A model generated the notes under the pieces. That model was not told where the DNA came from and did no database searches. It saw nothing but the letters and a program-made list of their open reading frames with translations. DNA of 64,000 nucleotides from Winogradskyella sp. KYW1333 (lineage in GTDB: Bacteria > Bacteroidota > Bacteroidia > Flavobacteriales > Flavobacteriaceae), in NCBI RefSeq assembly GCF_003335675.1, contig NZ_QPHL01000012.1, forward strand, positions 62,001 through 126,000, read 5' to 3'. How positions within the stretch are numbered: the first letter of the stretch is position 1; each line of letters opens with the position of its first letter. Below, piece after piece: positions 28,090 to 36,697 of this stretch. Both the position numbers and the translations under genes were made by a program.

Positions 28090-28860
28090 TTATTTTTTGT
28101 GTCTTACTAATAAATCCATCAGTGTGATAGATGCATCCTCCATGTCATTAACAATACTATCAATTTTTGCAATGATGTAGTTATAGAAAATTTGAAGTAT
28201 AATCGCAACAATAAGACCAAATACTGTTGTTAAAAGTGCTACTTTAATACCACCTGCTACCAATGATGGTTGCATGTCACCTGCAGCTTCAATTTTATCA
28301 AAGGCCTGAATCATACCAATTACCGTACCCATGAAACCAAGCATTGGTGCTAATGCTATAAATAAAGAAATCCAAGATACATTCTTTTCTAACTGACCCA
28401 TCTGAACTCCACCATACGCTACAACAGCTTTTTCAGCAGCGTCGATATCCTCATCAGCTCTATCTAATCCTTGGTAGAAAATAGATGCAACGGGTCCTTT
28501 TGTATTTCTACAAACTTCTTTAGCAGCTTCAACACCTCCTGATGCTAAGGCATCTTCTACGTTTTGAGTTAATTTCTTTGTGTTTGTTGTTGAAAGGTTT
28601 AAAAAGATAATTCTCTCAATAGCAATTGCTAATCCAAGAATTAAACATAATAGTACAATACCCATAAATCCAGGACCACCTTCAATAAAACGCTTTTTTA
28701 ATTCTTGATGGAAACTCAAATCTTCACCGGACGCATCTGCATCATCTTGAGTCATTGTTGTTACAGTTGCTGTTGTTGATGCATATGTTGTTGCATTTAA
28801 ATTAACAGTTCCGATTGCCATTAAACATGTTATGGCGAGGATAGAAAATAATCTTTTCAT
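28090..28860 (-). CDS. exbB: MotA/TolQ/ExbB proton channel family protein
   Basis: This 256-residue inner-membrane protein would form the proton channel that drives TonB-dependent uptake. It has an N-terminal signal-like helix, a Thr/Asp-rich periplasmic stretch, then the first ExbB helix (GFMGIVLLCLILGLAIAIERIIFL). The conserved block SLFIALAPMLGFMGTVIGMIQAFD follows, with the last helix GGIKVALLTTVFGLIVAII. The N-terminal addition is typical of Bacteroidota ExbB. It is first in the exbB-x-exbD-exbD operon; TATCTTTA upstream on the minus strand is a near-consensus -7 box. Confidence 0.93.
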   Translation of the reverse strand: MKRLFSILAITCLMAIGTVNLNATTYASTTATVTTMTQDDADASGEDLSFHQELKKRFIEGGPGFMGIVLLCLILGLAIAIERIIFLNLSTTNTKKLTQNVEDALASGGVEAAKEVCRNTKGPVASIFYQGLDRADEDIDAAEKAVVAYGGVQMGQLEKNVSWISLFIALAPMLGFMGTVIGMIQAFDKIEAAGDMQPSLVAGGIKVALLTTVFGLIVAIILQIFYNYIIAKIDSIVNDMEDASITLMDLLVRHKK

Positions 28861-28935
28861 TGTTCTTAATCTTAATTAAATTAGTTAAAGTGTTAAAGAT
28901 AAAAAAAATAATGTAATCAAGGCTTAAAACATAAG

Positions 28936-29023
28936 CAGAGAGGAAGGGATTCGAACCCTCGATACCCTTTTGAGGTATACACACTTTCCAGGCGTGCGCC
29001 TTCGACCACTCGGCCACCTCTCT
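28936..29023 (-). tRNA. tRNA-Ser (GGA anticodon)
   Basis: On the minus strand the acceptor stem AGAGAGG pairs with CCTCTCT, with discriminator G. The anticodon loop reads CTGGAAA, giving GGA. A long variable arm (class II), typical of tRNA-Ser, follows, then the T-arm GGGTTCGAATCCC. The CCA end is not encoded. It lies between the exb operon and the asparaginase gene. Confidence 0.97.
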
Positions 29024-29098
29024 GTAAATTTTAAATCAAAATTACAGAACGCCAAATAACGAAAAAAACTTTAAACACTAAAATTTGAGGCGTTAATT

Positions 29099-30124
29099 TT
29101 AAGTCAGTTCACCTCTCAGTGGTTTCTCAAAATAATATTGGAATTCTTCTGCTTTAATATTATATCCTAAGAGATACATTAATTTGGCAACCGCAGCTTC
29201 AGTTGTAATATCCTTTCCTGATATTACACCAATAGATTTTAGTTGTGAGCTTGTTTCGTATTGCCCCATTATTACGCTACCACCTGAACACTGCGTTACA
29301 TTAATAATGTATAATCCTCTCTTGATAGCATTTTTAAGTTGATTAATAAACCACTTTTCTGTTGTAGCATTACCAGATCCATAGGTTTCAATTATTAATC
29401 CTCTTAAATTTTTAGCGCTCAACACAGTTTCAACAAATGGCTCTGATATCCCTGGAAATAATTTTAATACTCCAATATTTGTATCTAACTCTGTTCTAAC
29501 TATAAGATCATCTTTAAATTCTTTCTTTCTCAAGAACTCATGATTAATCTTTAAATGTACACCTGACTCTGCCAATGTTGGATAATTTGGTGAATCGAAA
29601 GCTTCAAAATGTTCGGCGTTTATTTTAGTGGTTCTGTTTCCTCTGTAGAGTTTATATTCAAAATATAAACATACTTCTCTTATTATTGGCATACCTTCAT
29701 CGTGAAGTGACGCAAGTTGTATAGAGGTGATTAGATTTTCTTTTGCGTCTGTGCGCAAATCGCCAATTGGTAATTGTGACCCACTAAAAATAACTGGCTT
29801 TTCTAGATTCTCAAGCATAAAACTTAAAATCGATGCGGAGTAGCTCATGGTATCACTTCCATGCAAAACCACAAAACCATCAAAACTTGTGTAATTGGTT
29901 TCAATTATGTTGGCAATTGCTTCCCAATACAAAGGACTCATATTAGATGAGTCTATGGGATTATCAAATGAAACACTTTCAATATTACAATCTAGCAATC
30001 TTAATTCTGGGATTTTTATCAGCAAACTATCAAAATCAAATGCCTTTAAAGTACCAGTGAGAGAATCCTTTACCATACCAATTGTACCTCCAGTGTAAAT
30101 AAGAAGAATGTTTTGCTTTTTCAT
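29099..30124 (-). CDS. ansA: type I L-asparaginase
   Basis: This 341-residue enzyme hydrolyses L-asparagine to aspartate and ammonia. The nucleophile motif is at the N-terminus (LIYTGGTIGM, residues 8-17), and the second catalytic block is VVLHGSDTMSYSAS near 90. The motif LRTDAKENLITSIQLAS supports the family. No signal peptide is seen, which agrees with the cytosolic type I (AnsA) form. It starts two bases downstream of the tatD stop on the same strand, so the two form an operon. Confidence 0.95.
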   Translation of the reverse strand: MKKQNILLIYTGGTIGMVKDSLTGTLKAFDFDSLLIKIPELRLLDCNIESVSFDNPIDSSNMSPLYWEAIANIIETNYTSFDGFVVLHGSDTMSYSASILSFMLENLEKPVIFSGSQLPIGDLRTDAKENLITSIQLASLHDEGMPIIREVCLYFEYKLYRGNRTTKINAEHFEAFDSPNYPTLAESGVHLKINHEFLRKKEFKDDLIVRTELDTNIGVLKLFPGISEPFVETVLSAKNLRGLIIETYGSGNATTEKWFINQLKNAIKRGLYIINVTQCSGGSVIMGQYETSSQLKSIGVISGKDITTEAAVAKLMYLLGYNIKAEEFQYYFEKPLRGELT

Positions 30125-30126
30125 AA

Positions 30127-30894
30127 TTATACTCCAAAAACGGTTTTAGAATTCTCAGTAGTTATGGATGCAATATCTTGGATACTCATTTTATAAAGTT
30201 CGGACATTTTTTCTAAAACCTTAATTATATATGAACTTTCATTACGTTTACCTCTATATGGTTTTGGTGCTAAATAGGGTGCATCCGTTTCTAAAACAAT
30301 ATGTTTTAAATCAATCTGATTTATGAACTGATCTATTTTCCCATTCTTAAAGGTTACTACACCACCTATACCCAATTTCATATTGTAAGAAATGGCTTTA
30401 TGTGCTTGCTCAATTGTACCAGTAAAACAATGAAAAATACCAAACAAATCATCTGATTTTTCTTGCTCTAAAACATTAAATATTTCATCAAATGACTCAC
30501 GGCAATGGATTACAATAGGTAGTTTATATTTCTTTGCTAAATTAATTTGATGCCTAAAAGCTTCAATCTGAATATCTAAAGTAGATTTATCCCAGTATAA
30601 ATCAATTCCAATTTCACCGACAGCATAAAACTTTCGTTTTGATAACATCTCTTCAACATGTGCAAGCTCTTCTTTAAAATTCTCCTTAACATGTGTTGGA
30701 TGCAATCCCATCATAAGAAATATATGATTTGGAAAATCTTTCTCTAATTGTAGCATAGATTTGGTGTAAGTAGAATCTATAGCCGGAATAAAAAATCGCT
30801 CAATATTTTTATTAATTGCACGTTTAATCATTTCAGACCTGTCCTTATCAAATGATTCACTATACAAATGGGTATGCGTGTCTGTTATTATCAT
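30127..30894 (-). CDS. tatD: TatD family metal-dependent hydrolase
   Basis: This 255-residue TatD-type DNase/hydrolase has a TIM-barrel two-metal site: TDTHTHLYSE at the N-terminus, AVGEIGIDLYWD, PIVIHCRES, GIFHCFTGT and LETDAPYLAP. TatD proteins act in DNA quality control in other bacteria. An upstream ATG at 30939 would add 15 residues (NLCKYNILNNYFCN) that do not fit the family; I chose 30894. A full TANNTTTG box (TACTTTTG, minus strand) ends only four bases before this ATG, so the mRNA may be leaderless. ansA follows. Confidence 0.93.
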   Translation of the reverse strand: MIITDTHTHLYSESFDKDRSEMIKRAINKNIERFFIPAIDSTYTKSMLQLEKDFPNHIFLMMGLHPTHVKENFKEELAHVEEMLSKRKFYAVGEIGIDLYWDKSTLDIQIEAFRHQINLAKKYKLPIVIHCRESFDEIFNVLEQEKSDDLFGIFHCFTGTIEQAHKAISYNMKLGIGGVVTFKNGKIDQFINQIDLKHIVLETDAPYLAPKPYRGKRNESSYIIKVLEKMSELYKMSIQDIASITTENSKTVFGV

Positions 30895-30898
30895 GTTG

Positions 30899-30906
30899 CA
30901 AAAGTA
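30899..30906 (-). promoter_or_regulatory. -7 box immediately upstream of tatD (predicted leaderless start)
   Basis: On the minus strand TACTTTTG matches TANNTTTG fully and ends four bases before the chosen ATG. Transcription would begin at or within a base or two of the start codon. Confidence 0.5.
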
Positions 30907-30942
30907 ATTGTTTAGTATATTATATTTACACAAATTCAAAAA

Positions 30943-31395
30943 ATGGAAACGTTACGCGACTTTCTTTTAGCTAAAGGGTATTTAAAAATTAAATTAAAAT
31001 TCACCAAAACAAACCATTTTGAAATTAAGGCTTCAATAAATGGTATTAAAGGACGTTTTATTTTAGACACTGGTGCCTCAAGTAGTTGCGTTGGTTTTGA
31101 AGCTATAGATCGTTTTAATTTAAAGGTCAAAGATTCTGAAATTAAAGCTGTTGGTGCTGGAGCATCTGATATGGTAACGCAAATTTCTAAATCCAACAAC
31201 CTAAAAATTGGAAAGTGGGAAAAAAATAGGGTTGCTTTAATCCTGTTTAATTTGTCTCATGTAAACAAAGGACTCATAAATCACAATGCTGAGCCTGTGG
31301 ATGGTATTATTGGTGCAGATGTTTTAAAAAAAGGGAAAGCAATTATTGATTACGAAAAAAAATATCTTTATTTAAAAATGAAAGAAATTTCTTGA
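30943..31395 (+). CDS. retropepsin-like aspartic protease
   Basis: This 150-residue protein has the single-copy aspartic protease motif RFILDTGASSSCVG, with the catalytic Asp at 42, and the second conserved block VDGIIGADVLKKGKAIIDY. Like retropepsins, it would need to dimerise to form one active site. No signal peptide is visible, so it appears cytoplasmic. It is divergent from tatD and lies 49 bases before the response regulator gene. Substrate is unknown; clan AA proteases of this size are widespread in Bacteroidota. Confidence 0.85.
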   Translation: METLRDFLLAKGYLKIKLKFTKTNHFEIKASINGIKGRFILDTGASSSCVGFEAIDRFNLKVKDSEIKAVGAGASDMVTQISKSNNLKIGKWEKNRVALILFNLSHVNKGLINHNAEPVDGIIGADVLKKGKAIIDYEKKYLYLKMKEIS

Positions 31396-31444
31396 ATGAA
31401 AGAATCTTAGTATCTTCACATTTCAGGTATTCTAAAATAGAGCA

Positions 31445-32071
31445 ATGAAACCAACCATCATTATTGCTGACGATCATCCTTTGGTATTAAAAGGTCTTAA
31501 AGACTTTTTAACCGAAAAGAATTACAACCTATTGGCCACTGCCAAAAATGGAAAAATTGCATTGTCTTTAATAAAAGCACATTCTCCAGATATTGCAATT
31601 TTAGATATTAAGATGCCCTTTTTAACAGGTCTAGAAATTGCTGAAAAGTGTAAAGAAGCTAAAATTAAAACTAAAATTGTACTTATTACTCTTGAAAAAG
31701 AGGAGAGTATTTATCTTAAGGCAAAGAAGCTTGGTGTTTATGGTTATGTTCTAAAAGAGTTTGCCTTAGAAGAAATTGAAAATTGTATATCCTCAGTTGT
31801 TAAAGATAAGCCCTACTTCAGCCCAGAATTAATATCCTATATTGAAATTGACAATACTTCTTCTCTCTTAGATAATTTAACAAATACTGAGTTAAAAATC
31901 TTAAAGATTATTGCAAAAAATAAAACTGCAAAGGAAATTGCGGAGGAATTACACTGCTCTCCTAGAACTGTGGAGAAACATAAAAGTCACATTATAAGGA
32001 AATTAAACATTGATAGATCGCCTAATAGTCTTCTAATTTGGGCTAAGGAAAACCAAAATCATTTATCTTAA
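31445..32071 (+). CDS. NarL/LuxR-family response regulator (orphan)
   Basis: This 208-residue two-component regulator has an N-terminal receiver with the acidic pair Asp9-Asp10, phospho-acceptor Asp54 (ILDIKMP), Thr82 and Lys104. The C-terminal LuxR-type HTH (about 143-205) has LTNTELKILKIIAKNKTAKEIAEEL and SPRTVEKHKSHI. All receiver residues needed for phosphorylation are present, yet no histidine kinase gene is adjacent. The stop codon is followed only three bases later by the first of two identical 16-bp palindromes (32075 and 32229), likely binding sites for this protein. It probably controls the two small units downstream; that link is inference. Confidence 0.95.
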   Translation: MKPTIIIADDHPLVLKGLKDFLTEKNYNLLATAKNGKIALSLIKAHSPDIAILDIKMPFLTGLEIAEKCKEAKIKTKIVLITLEKEESIYLKAKKLGVYGYVLKEFALEEIENCISSVVKDKPYFSPELISYIEIDNTSSLLDNLTNTELKILKIIAKNKTAKEIAEELHCSPRTVEKHKSHIIRKLNIDRSPNSLLIWAKENQNHLS

Positions 32072-32074
32072 AAA

Positions 32075-32090
32075 TACGTAAGGTTACGTA
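32075..32090. promoter_or_regulatory. palindromic site TACGTAAGGTTACGTA, copy 1
   Basis: The sequence TACGTAAGGTTACGTA is a near-perfect inverted repeat (TACGTAA/TTACGTA around GG) and lies three bases after the response regulator stop. It is followed by TTTTG and, 15 bases later, by AATCTTTA, a promoter-like arrangement also seen after copy 2. It is probably an activator site for the small transcript ending at 32212. Confidence 0.7.
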
Positions 32091-32126
32091 TAGTTTTGTA
32101 TTAATTTATTTACAATCTTTACAGTG

Positions 32127-32212
32127 TTATTAATAAAGGGTTAATAACGAGCTATTAATTAGTTCTTAGGGGATTATTTGAGCCTTGAACATTTTGTTCA
32201 AGGCTCTTTTTT
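32127..32212 (+). ncRNA. candidate small RNA controlled by palindrome copy 1
   Basis: From the promoter-like elements after the first palindrome, a transcript of about 85 nt would run to the terminator at 32180-32212. It holds an internal inverted repeat (TTATTAA...TTAATAA) and contains no ATG and no open frame of useful length, so it is non-coding if transcribed. The exact 5' end is a guess. It may be a small RNA made on activation of the adjacent regulator. Confidence 0.45.
32180..32212 (+). terminator. rho-independent terminator of the candidate sRNA
   Basis: A perfect 11-bp stem (GAGCCTTGAAC / GTTCAAGGCTC, 5-base loop) runs directly into six T residues, 109 bases after the response regulator stop. 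Its sharp form argues for a dedicated short transcript. Confidence 0.9.
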
Positions 32213-32228
32213 ATGATACAACTAAATA

Positions 32229-32244
32229 TACGTAAGGTTACGTA
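32229..32244. promoter_or_regulatory. palindromic site TACGTAAGGTTACGTA, copy 2
   Basis: Identical to copy 1, 154 bases downstream. The similarity continues beyond the palindrome (TTGTATTA, then a CTTTACA box at the same spacing and TATTAAT), so the whole promoter module appears duplicated. It heads the unit that contains the 37-residue peptide gene at 32364. Confidence 0.7.
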
Positions 32245-32363
32245 TTGTGTTGTATTACATTATTTTACACCTTTACATTGCTATTAATCGTAAGCCTCAG
32301 ATTAAATTCTGAAAAGCTCTGGTTTTTACTAATTCAGAGTTTTCTTTAAAACATATTTTTATC

Positions 32364-32477
32364 ATGAATACTTTTAATGAGAATACTACAAAAAAGGACA
32401 AGATCATTATTGCACTATTAATCATATATTCCATCTTTGTGGTATCAGCCAATGTGGCAATTAATTTTTTTAGTTAA
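32364..32477 (+). CDS. 37-residue single-pass membrane peptide
   Basis: An ATG at 32364 opens a 37-codon frame with a polar N-terminus (MNTFNENTTKKDK) and one hydrophobic helix (about residues 14-32, IIIALLIIYSIFVV and following), ending NFFS. That layout is typical of bacterial small membrane proteins. It lies about 120 bases after the second palindrome and is followed by a terminator at 32518-32551. The roughly 100-nt leader can form CTCTG...CAGAG and competing stems. No known family is recognised. If expressed it may be the effector or feedback partner of the adjacent response regulator; this is inference. Confidence 0.5.
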   Translation: MNTFNENTTKKDKIIIALLIIYSIFVVSANVAINFFS

Positions 32478-32517
32478 TTTTAGTTAGTTGTTCTTTTAAG
32501 TTAGTAATTACAAGAAC

Positions 32518-32551
32518 AAAAAAAGCGCATACTTTATAGTTGCGCTTTTTT
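32518..32551. terminator. bidirectional terminator
   Basis: AAAAAAGCGCA pairs with TGCGCTTTTTT around an 11-base loop, with A- and T-tracts on both sides. It can end the small-peptide transcript on the plus strand and odhB on the minus strand. Confidence 0.85.
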
Positions 32552-32576
32552 CTTTGTAAATAATTTTAAATCTAAA

Positions 32577-33788
32577 CTACATTTCGAGTGCGTTCTTAGG
32601 ATTATTGCCCATTAATAGTTCTATAGGGTTCTCTAAAGCCTCTTTAACAGCTACCAAGAAACCAACCGATTCCTTGCCGTCAATTATCCTATGATCATAA
32701 GATAAAGCCACAAACATTATTGGTCTAATTTCAACTTTTCCATTAACCGCAACCGGTCGTTCTACAATATTGTGCATCCCCAAAATACCACTTTGTGGTG
32801 GGTTAATAATTGGAGTAGACAACATACTACCAAATACACCTCCATTTGATATAGTAAATGTACCTCCTGTCATCTCATCTACCGTTATTTGACCATCTCT
32901 AGCTCTTATTGCCAATCTTTTAACTTCTGACTCAACACCTTTAAAAGTCAACTCTTCAGCATTTCTAATTACCGGCACCATTAATCCTTTTGGTCCTGAA
33001 ACGGCAATACTTATATCGCAAAAATCATAGGTAATCATTTCCTTGCCATCAATCATTGAATTTACCGCAGGATACATTTTCAATGCTCTAACAACTGCCA
33101 AAGTAAAGAAACTCATAAAGCCTAGACTAACGCCATGCTTAGCTTTAAAATCTTCTTTGTATTCTTTTCTAAGTTCAAAAATTGGGGACATGTCAACCTC
33201 ATTGAAAGTAGTTAACATGGCTGTTGTATTTTTAGCTTCGACCAATCGCTCAGCAACCTTACGTCTTAACATTGACATTTTGCTTCGAGAACTTACTCTA
33301 TCACCACCATTAGCAGAACCCATAGAAGGTACGGCCTTAACAGCATCATCTTTAGTAATACGTCCATCTCTTCCAGTTCCTTTTACTGAAGTTGCCTCAA
33401 TTCCTTTTTCGTCAAGTATCTTTTTGGCTGCAGGACTTGGTGTACCAGTAGCATAAGTTTTAGCCTCAGTAGATTTTAACTCTTCATTTATAGGTATAGA
33501 CTCTACTTTTTTCTCAACTTTAGTATCGGAAGATTGGCCTTCTGGTTTAGTAGCACTCGTATCGATTAAACAAACAACCTGACCAACTGCTACTGCATCC
33601 CCTTCTTCAGCCTTAAGTGAAATTGTACCACTGACCTCTGCTGGAAGTTCTAATGTAGCTTTATCACTATCTACCTCTGCAATGGCTTGATCTTTCTCAA
33701 CATAATCACCATCTTCTACTAACCACTCTGCTATTTCTACTTCAGTTATTGATTCGCCTGGTGAAGGCACTTTCATTTCTAAAATCAT
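32577..33788 (-). CDS. odhB: dihydrolipoyllysine succinyltransferase (2-oxoglutarate dehydrogenase E2)
   Basis: This 403-residue E2 moves the succinyl group from E1 to CoA in the TCA cycle. It has one lipoyl domain (1 to about 76) with the lipoylated Lys in [11 protein letters not shown] and a Lys/Glu/Thr-rich linker. A peripheral subunit-binding domain (about 113-150, ASPAAKKIL-type with [12 protein letters not shown]) and a catalytic domain follow, the latter with [16 protein letters not shown] near the end. It lies 46 bases after sucA; the E3 gene is not in this window. Confidence 0.97.
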   Translation of the reverse strand: MILEMKVPSPGESITEVEIAEWLVEDGDYVEKDQAIAEVDSDKATLELPAEVSGTISLKAEEGDAVAVGQVVCLIDTSATKPEGQSSDTKVEKKVESIPINEELKSTEAKTYATGTPSPAAKKILDEKGIEATSVKGTGRDGRITKDDAVKAVPSMGSANGGDRVSSRSKMSMLRRKVAERLVEAKNTTAMLTTFNEVDMSPIFELRKEYKEDFKAKHGVSLGFMSFFTLAVVRALKMYPAVNSMIDGKEMITYDFCDISIAVSGPKGLMVPVIRNAEELTFKGVESEVKRLAIRARDGQITVDEMTGGTFTISNGGVFGSMLSTPIINPPQSGILGMHNIVERPVAVNGKVEIRPIMFVALSYDHRIIDGKESVGFLVAVKEALENPIELLMGNNPKNALEM

Positions 33789-33834
33789 GGACTTGTTTTA
33801 TTAAAGCTTTAATTTGAGTTGTATTTAATTTTCT

Positions 33835-36588
33835 TTACTGATTGTTTTTAGATTTATCAAAAACAAAATTTATTACTTCTTGGTGTCTCAGTTTAGAGCG
33901 TACAGAACTACCTGCGGCAGGCGCACTGTAGACTCTCCTGCTTGCTACTCTAAATTGTCTTGCCTCATCAAAATGCATCAAAATATGCGAATAAGCACCC
34001 ATATTTCTAGGTTCTTCTTGTGCCCAAACCATATCATCTGCATTCTTGTATTTTTTTATCACCATTGTCATGGCTTCTACTGGCAAAGGAAATAATTGCT
34101 CCACCCGTACTAAAGCAACATCTGTTCTTTTCAGACTATCCCTTTCCTCTAGCAAGTCGTAATAGAATTTACCGGTAACAAATACTACCGACTTTACATC
34201 ATTTTCCTTTACCGAATCATCATCAATCAACATTTGAAAACTACCATTTGTAAATTCTTCGACTGTTGATACAGCTTTTGGATGACGTAATAAACTCTTC
34301 GGTGTAAATACGATTAACGGCTTTCTGTAGTTAGCCTTCATCTGTCTTCTCAACAAATGAAACATATTTGCAGGTGTTGTACAATCTGCCACAAACATAT
34401 TGTCCCTTGCACATAATTGTAGGTAACGTTCCATACGCCCAGAAGAGTGCTCAGCACCTTGGCCTTCATAACCGTGTGGTAGTAACATTACCAAACCGTT
34501 TTGAGTTTTCCATTTATCTTCACCTGAGGATATGTATTGGTCAATCATTATTTGAGCACCATTACTAAAATCTCCAAATTGTGCTTCCCAAATGGTTAGT
34601 GTATTTGGACTTGCCATGGCATAACCATAATCAAAACCAACAACACCATATTCTGACAACAATGAATTGAAAATATTGAATTGACCCTGATTCTTTGAAA
34701 CATTTTTTAATAGAATTATTTCTTCTTCACTATCCTCTACTTTAACTACTGCATGTCTATGTGAAAAGGTACCTCGCTCAACATCCTGTCCCGAAATTCT
34801 TACGTTAAATCCTTCATTTAAAAGCGAACCATAGGCTAAATGTTCTGCCATGGCCCAATCTAAACGATCTTCATTAAACATAGTTTGACGTGACTCAACT
34901 AACCTCTGAATTTTTCTTATAAACTTTTTATCTGACGGAAGGTTAGAAATTACTTTAGTAATGTCACTTAATACAGTTTTTGGAACTGCTGTATCAATAG
35001 TTTCTATCATGGTATTTTCCCTAACTCTAGTGAATCCTTTCCATTCTTCCTGCATAAATGCAGTTATCTCCGTTTTATCCTCTTTACGAGAGTCTACTAA
35101 TTTTTCTTCAAGCTGTTCTTTATACTTGGATTCAATATACTTAACATAACCCTCATCTATAACACCTTCATCTATCAATCGTTGCGCATAGATATCTCTT
35201 GGATTTCTGTGTTTAGCAATCGCTTTATATAAAAGTGGTTGTGTAAATTTAGGTTCATCACCTTCGTTATGACCATATTTTCTGTATCCGAGAAGATCAA
35301 TAAAAACGTCTCTTTTGAATCGCATTCTAAAATGAAGTGCAAAAAGTGCAGCATGTACCACAGCTTCCGCATCGTCTGCATTAACATGTATCACAGGAGA
35401 TAAGGTAACTTTACCAACGTCTGTACAATAAGTACTTGAACGACCGTCTAGATAATTGGTAGTAAATCCTATTTGATTATTCACAACAATATGGATTGTA
35501 CCATTGGTTTTATAACCATCTAATTTGGCCATTTGAACTACCTCATAAACCAAGCCTTGTCCAGCAATTGCTGCATCACCATGCACCACTATAGGGAGTA
35601 CCTGTGAAGCATCCTCAATTTCTTCTTTATCTTGTTTTGCTCGAGCAATTCCTTGCACAACTGCACCAACGGTTTCTAAGTGTGAAGGATTGGGAGCAAT
35701 ACTTATATTTATTTTTTTATTGTTATAGGTTTCTCTATTACTGGTCCAGCCCAAATGATATTTTACATCTCCATCAAATAATTTCTCTTGATAGTCCTTA
35801 CCGTCAAATTCACTAAAAATATCCTTTGCCGATTTACCAAAAATATTAGTCAATGTACTTAATCGTCCACGATGTGCCATTCCCATTACAAACTCCTTAA
35901 CACCTTCATCAGCAGCTTTTTCAATAATGGCATCAACTGCTGGAATTAATGATTCGTTCCCTTCTAGTGAAAAACGTTTTTGACCAACATATTTTGTATG
36001 AAGAAAAGATTCAAAAGCTACAGCCTGATTCAATTTTTTAAGAATATATTTCTTTTCTTCTGCTGTAAAATTGGCGTGGTTATCGTTAACGTTCAGCTTT
36101 TTTTGGATCCATTCAATTTCTTCAGGTTTTCTAATATACATGTACTCTACACCTATTGAGTCACAATAAATACTTTCTAGGTGGTCAATAATTACTTGCA
36201 ATGTATTTGGCCCTATTCCAATAACTTCACCTGCTGAAAAAACAGTTTGCAAATCCTTTTGCTCAAGACCAAAATTCTCTATTTCCAAGGTCGGTGCATA
36301 CTTACGTCTAGCTCGCACAGGATTAGTTTTGGTAAATAAATGTCCTCTGCTTCTGTAACCATCAATTAATTTTACAACTTGAAACTCTTTTTGTAATTGT
36401 TCGGGAATTTGAGTAGAAACACCTTCTACTATTTCACCCTCCATACCATAATTTTCAGTCCCAAAATCATAACCCTGAAAAAAGGCTCGCCAGCTTGGTT
36501 CAATAGAATCAGGATTTTTAAGGTATTGGTCGTATATATCAGCAAAATATGCCGTATGTGCTGCGTTGAGAAAGGAATATTTATCCAT
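33835..36588 (-). CDS. sucA: 2-oxoglutarate dehydrogenase E1 component
   Basis: This 917-residue thiamine-diphosphate enzyme decarboxylates 2-oxoglutarate. It begins with the E1o-specific DKYSFLNAAHTAYFADIYDQYLKNP segment. The core carries HRGRLSTLTNIFGKS, the pocket motif HGDAAIAGQG and KYGHNEGDEPKFTQP. The C-terminal part carries TLLPHGYEGQGAEHSSGR-type and RHPKAVSTVEEF blocks. Length and order match the family. TATTTTTG at 36627-36634 (minus strand) is a full -7 match about 40 bases upstream. odhB follows. Confidence 0.97.
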   Translation of the reverse strand: MDKYSFLNAAHTAYFADIYDQYLKNPDSIEPSWRAFFQGYDFGTENYGMEGEIVEGVSTQIPEQLQKEFQVVKLIDGYRSRGHLFTKTNPVRARRKYAPTLEIENFGLEQKDLQTVFSAGEVIGIGPNTLQVIIDHLESIYCDSIGVEYMYIRKPEEIEWIQKKLNVNDNHANFTAEEKKYILKKLNQAVAFESFLHTKYVGQKRFSLEGNESLIPAVDAIIEKAADEGVKEFVMGMAHRGRLSTLTNIFGKSAKDIFSEFDGKDYQEKLFDGDVKYHLGWTSNRETYNNKKINISIAPNPSHLETVGAVVQGIARAKQDKEEIEDASQVLPIVVHGDAAIAGQGLVYEVVQMAKLDGYKTNGTIHIVVNNQIGFTTNYLDGRSSTYCTDVGKVTLSPVIHVNADDAEAVVHAALFALHFRMRFKRDVFIDLLGYRKYGHNEGDEPKFTQPLLYKAIAKHRNPRDIYAQRLIDEGVIDEGYVKYIESKYKEQLEEKLVDSRKEDKTEITAFMQEEWKGFTRVRENTMIETIDTAVPKTVLSDITKVISNLPSDKKFIRKIQRLVESRQTMFNEDRLDWAMAEHLAYGSLLNEGFNVRISGQDVERGTFSHRHAVVKVEDSEEEIILLKNVSKNQGQFNIFNSLLSEYGVVGFDYGYAMASPNTLTIWEAQFGDFSNGAQIMIDQYISSGEDKWKTQNGLVMLLPHGYEGQGAEHSSGRMERYLQLCARDNMFVADCTTPANMFHLLRRQMKANYRKPLIVFTPKSLLRHPKAVSTVEEFTNGSFQMLIDDDSVKENDVKSVVFVTGKFYYDLLEERDSLKRTDVALVRVEQLFPLPVEAMTMVIKKYKNADDMVWAQEEPRNMGAYSHILMHFDEARQFRVASRRVYSAPAAGSSVRSKLRHQEVINFVFDKSKNNQ

Positions 36589-36697
36589 TACTTTTTATCA
36601 AACGTTGTCGTTTCAAAAAATTTCTCCAAAAATACAACATTTAACAAATATAAATATGGTTTTACTATATTTATCACACTGAGAAAATCATAAAATT

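Noticed and set aside
28802-29017. Minus-strand frame reading through the tRNA-Ser gene
   Set aside because: Most of it is tRNA-Ser sequence translated by chance; tRNA and exbB explain the region.
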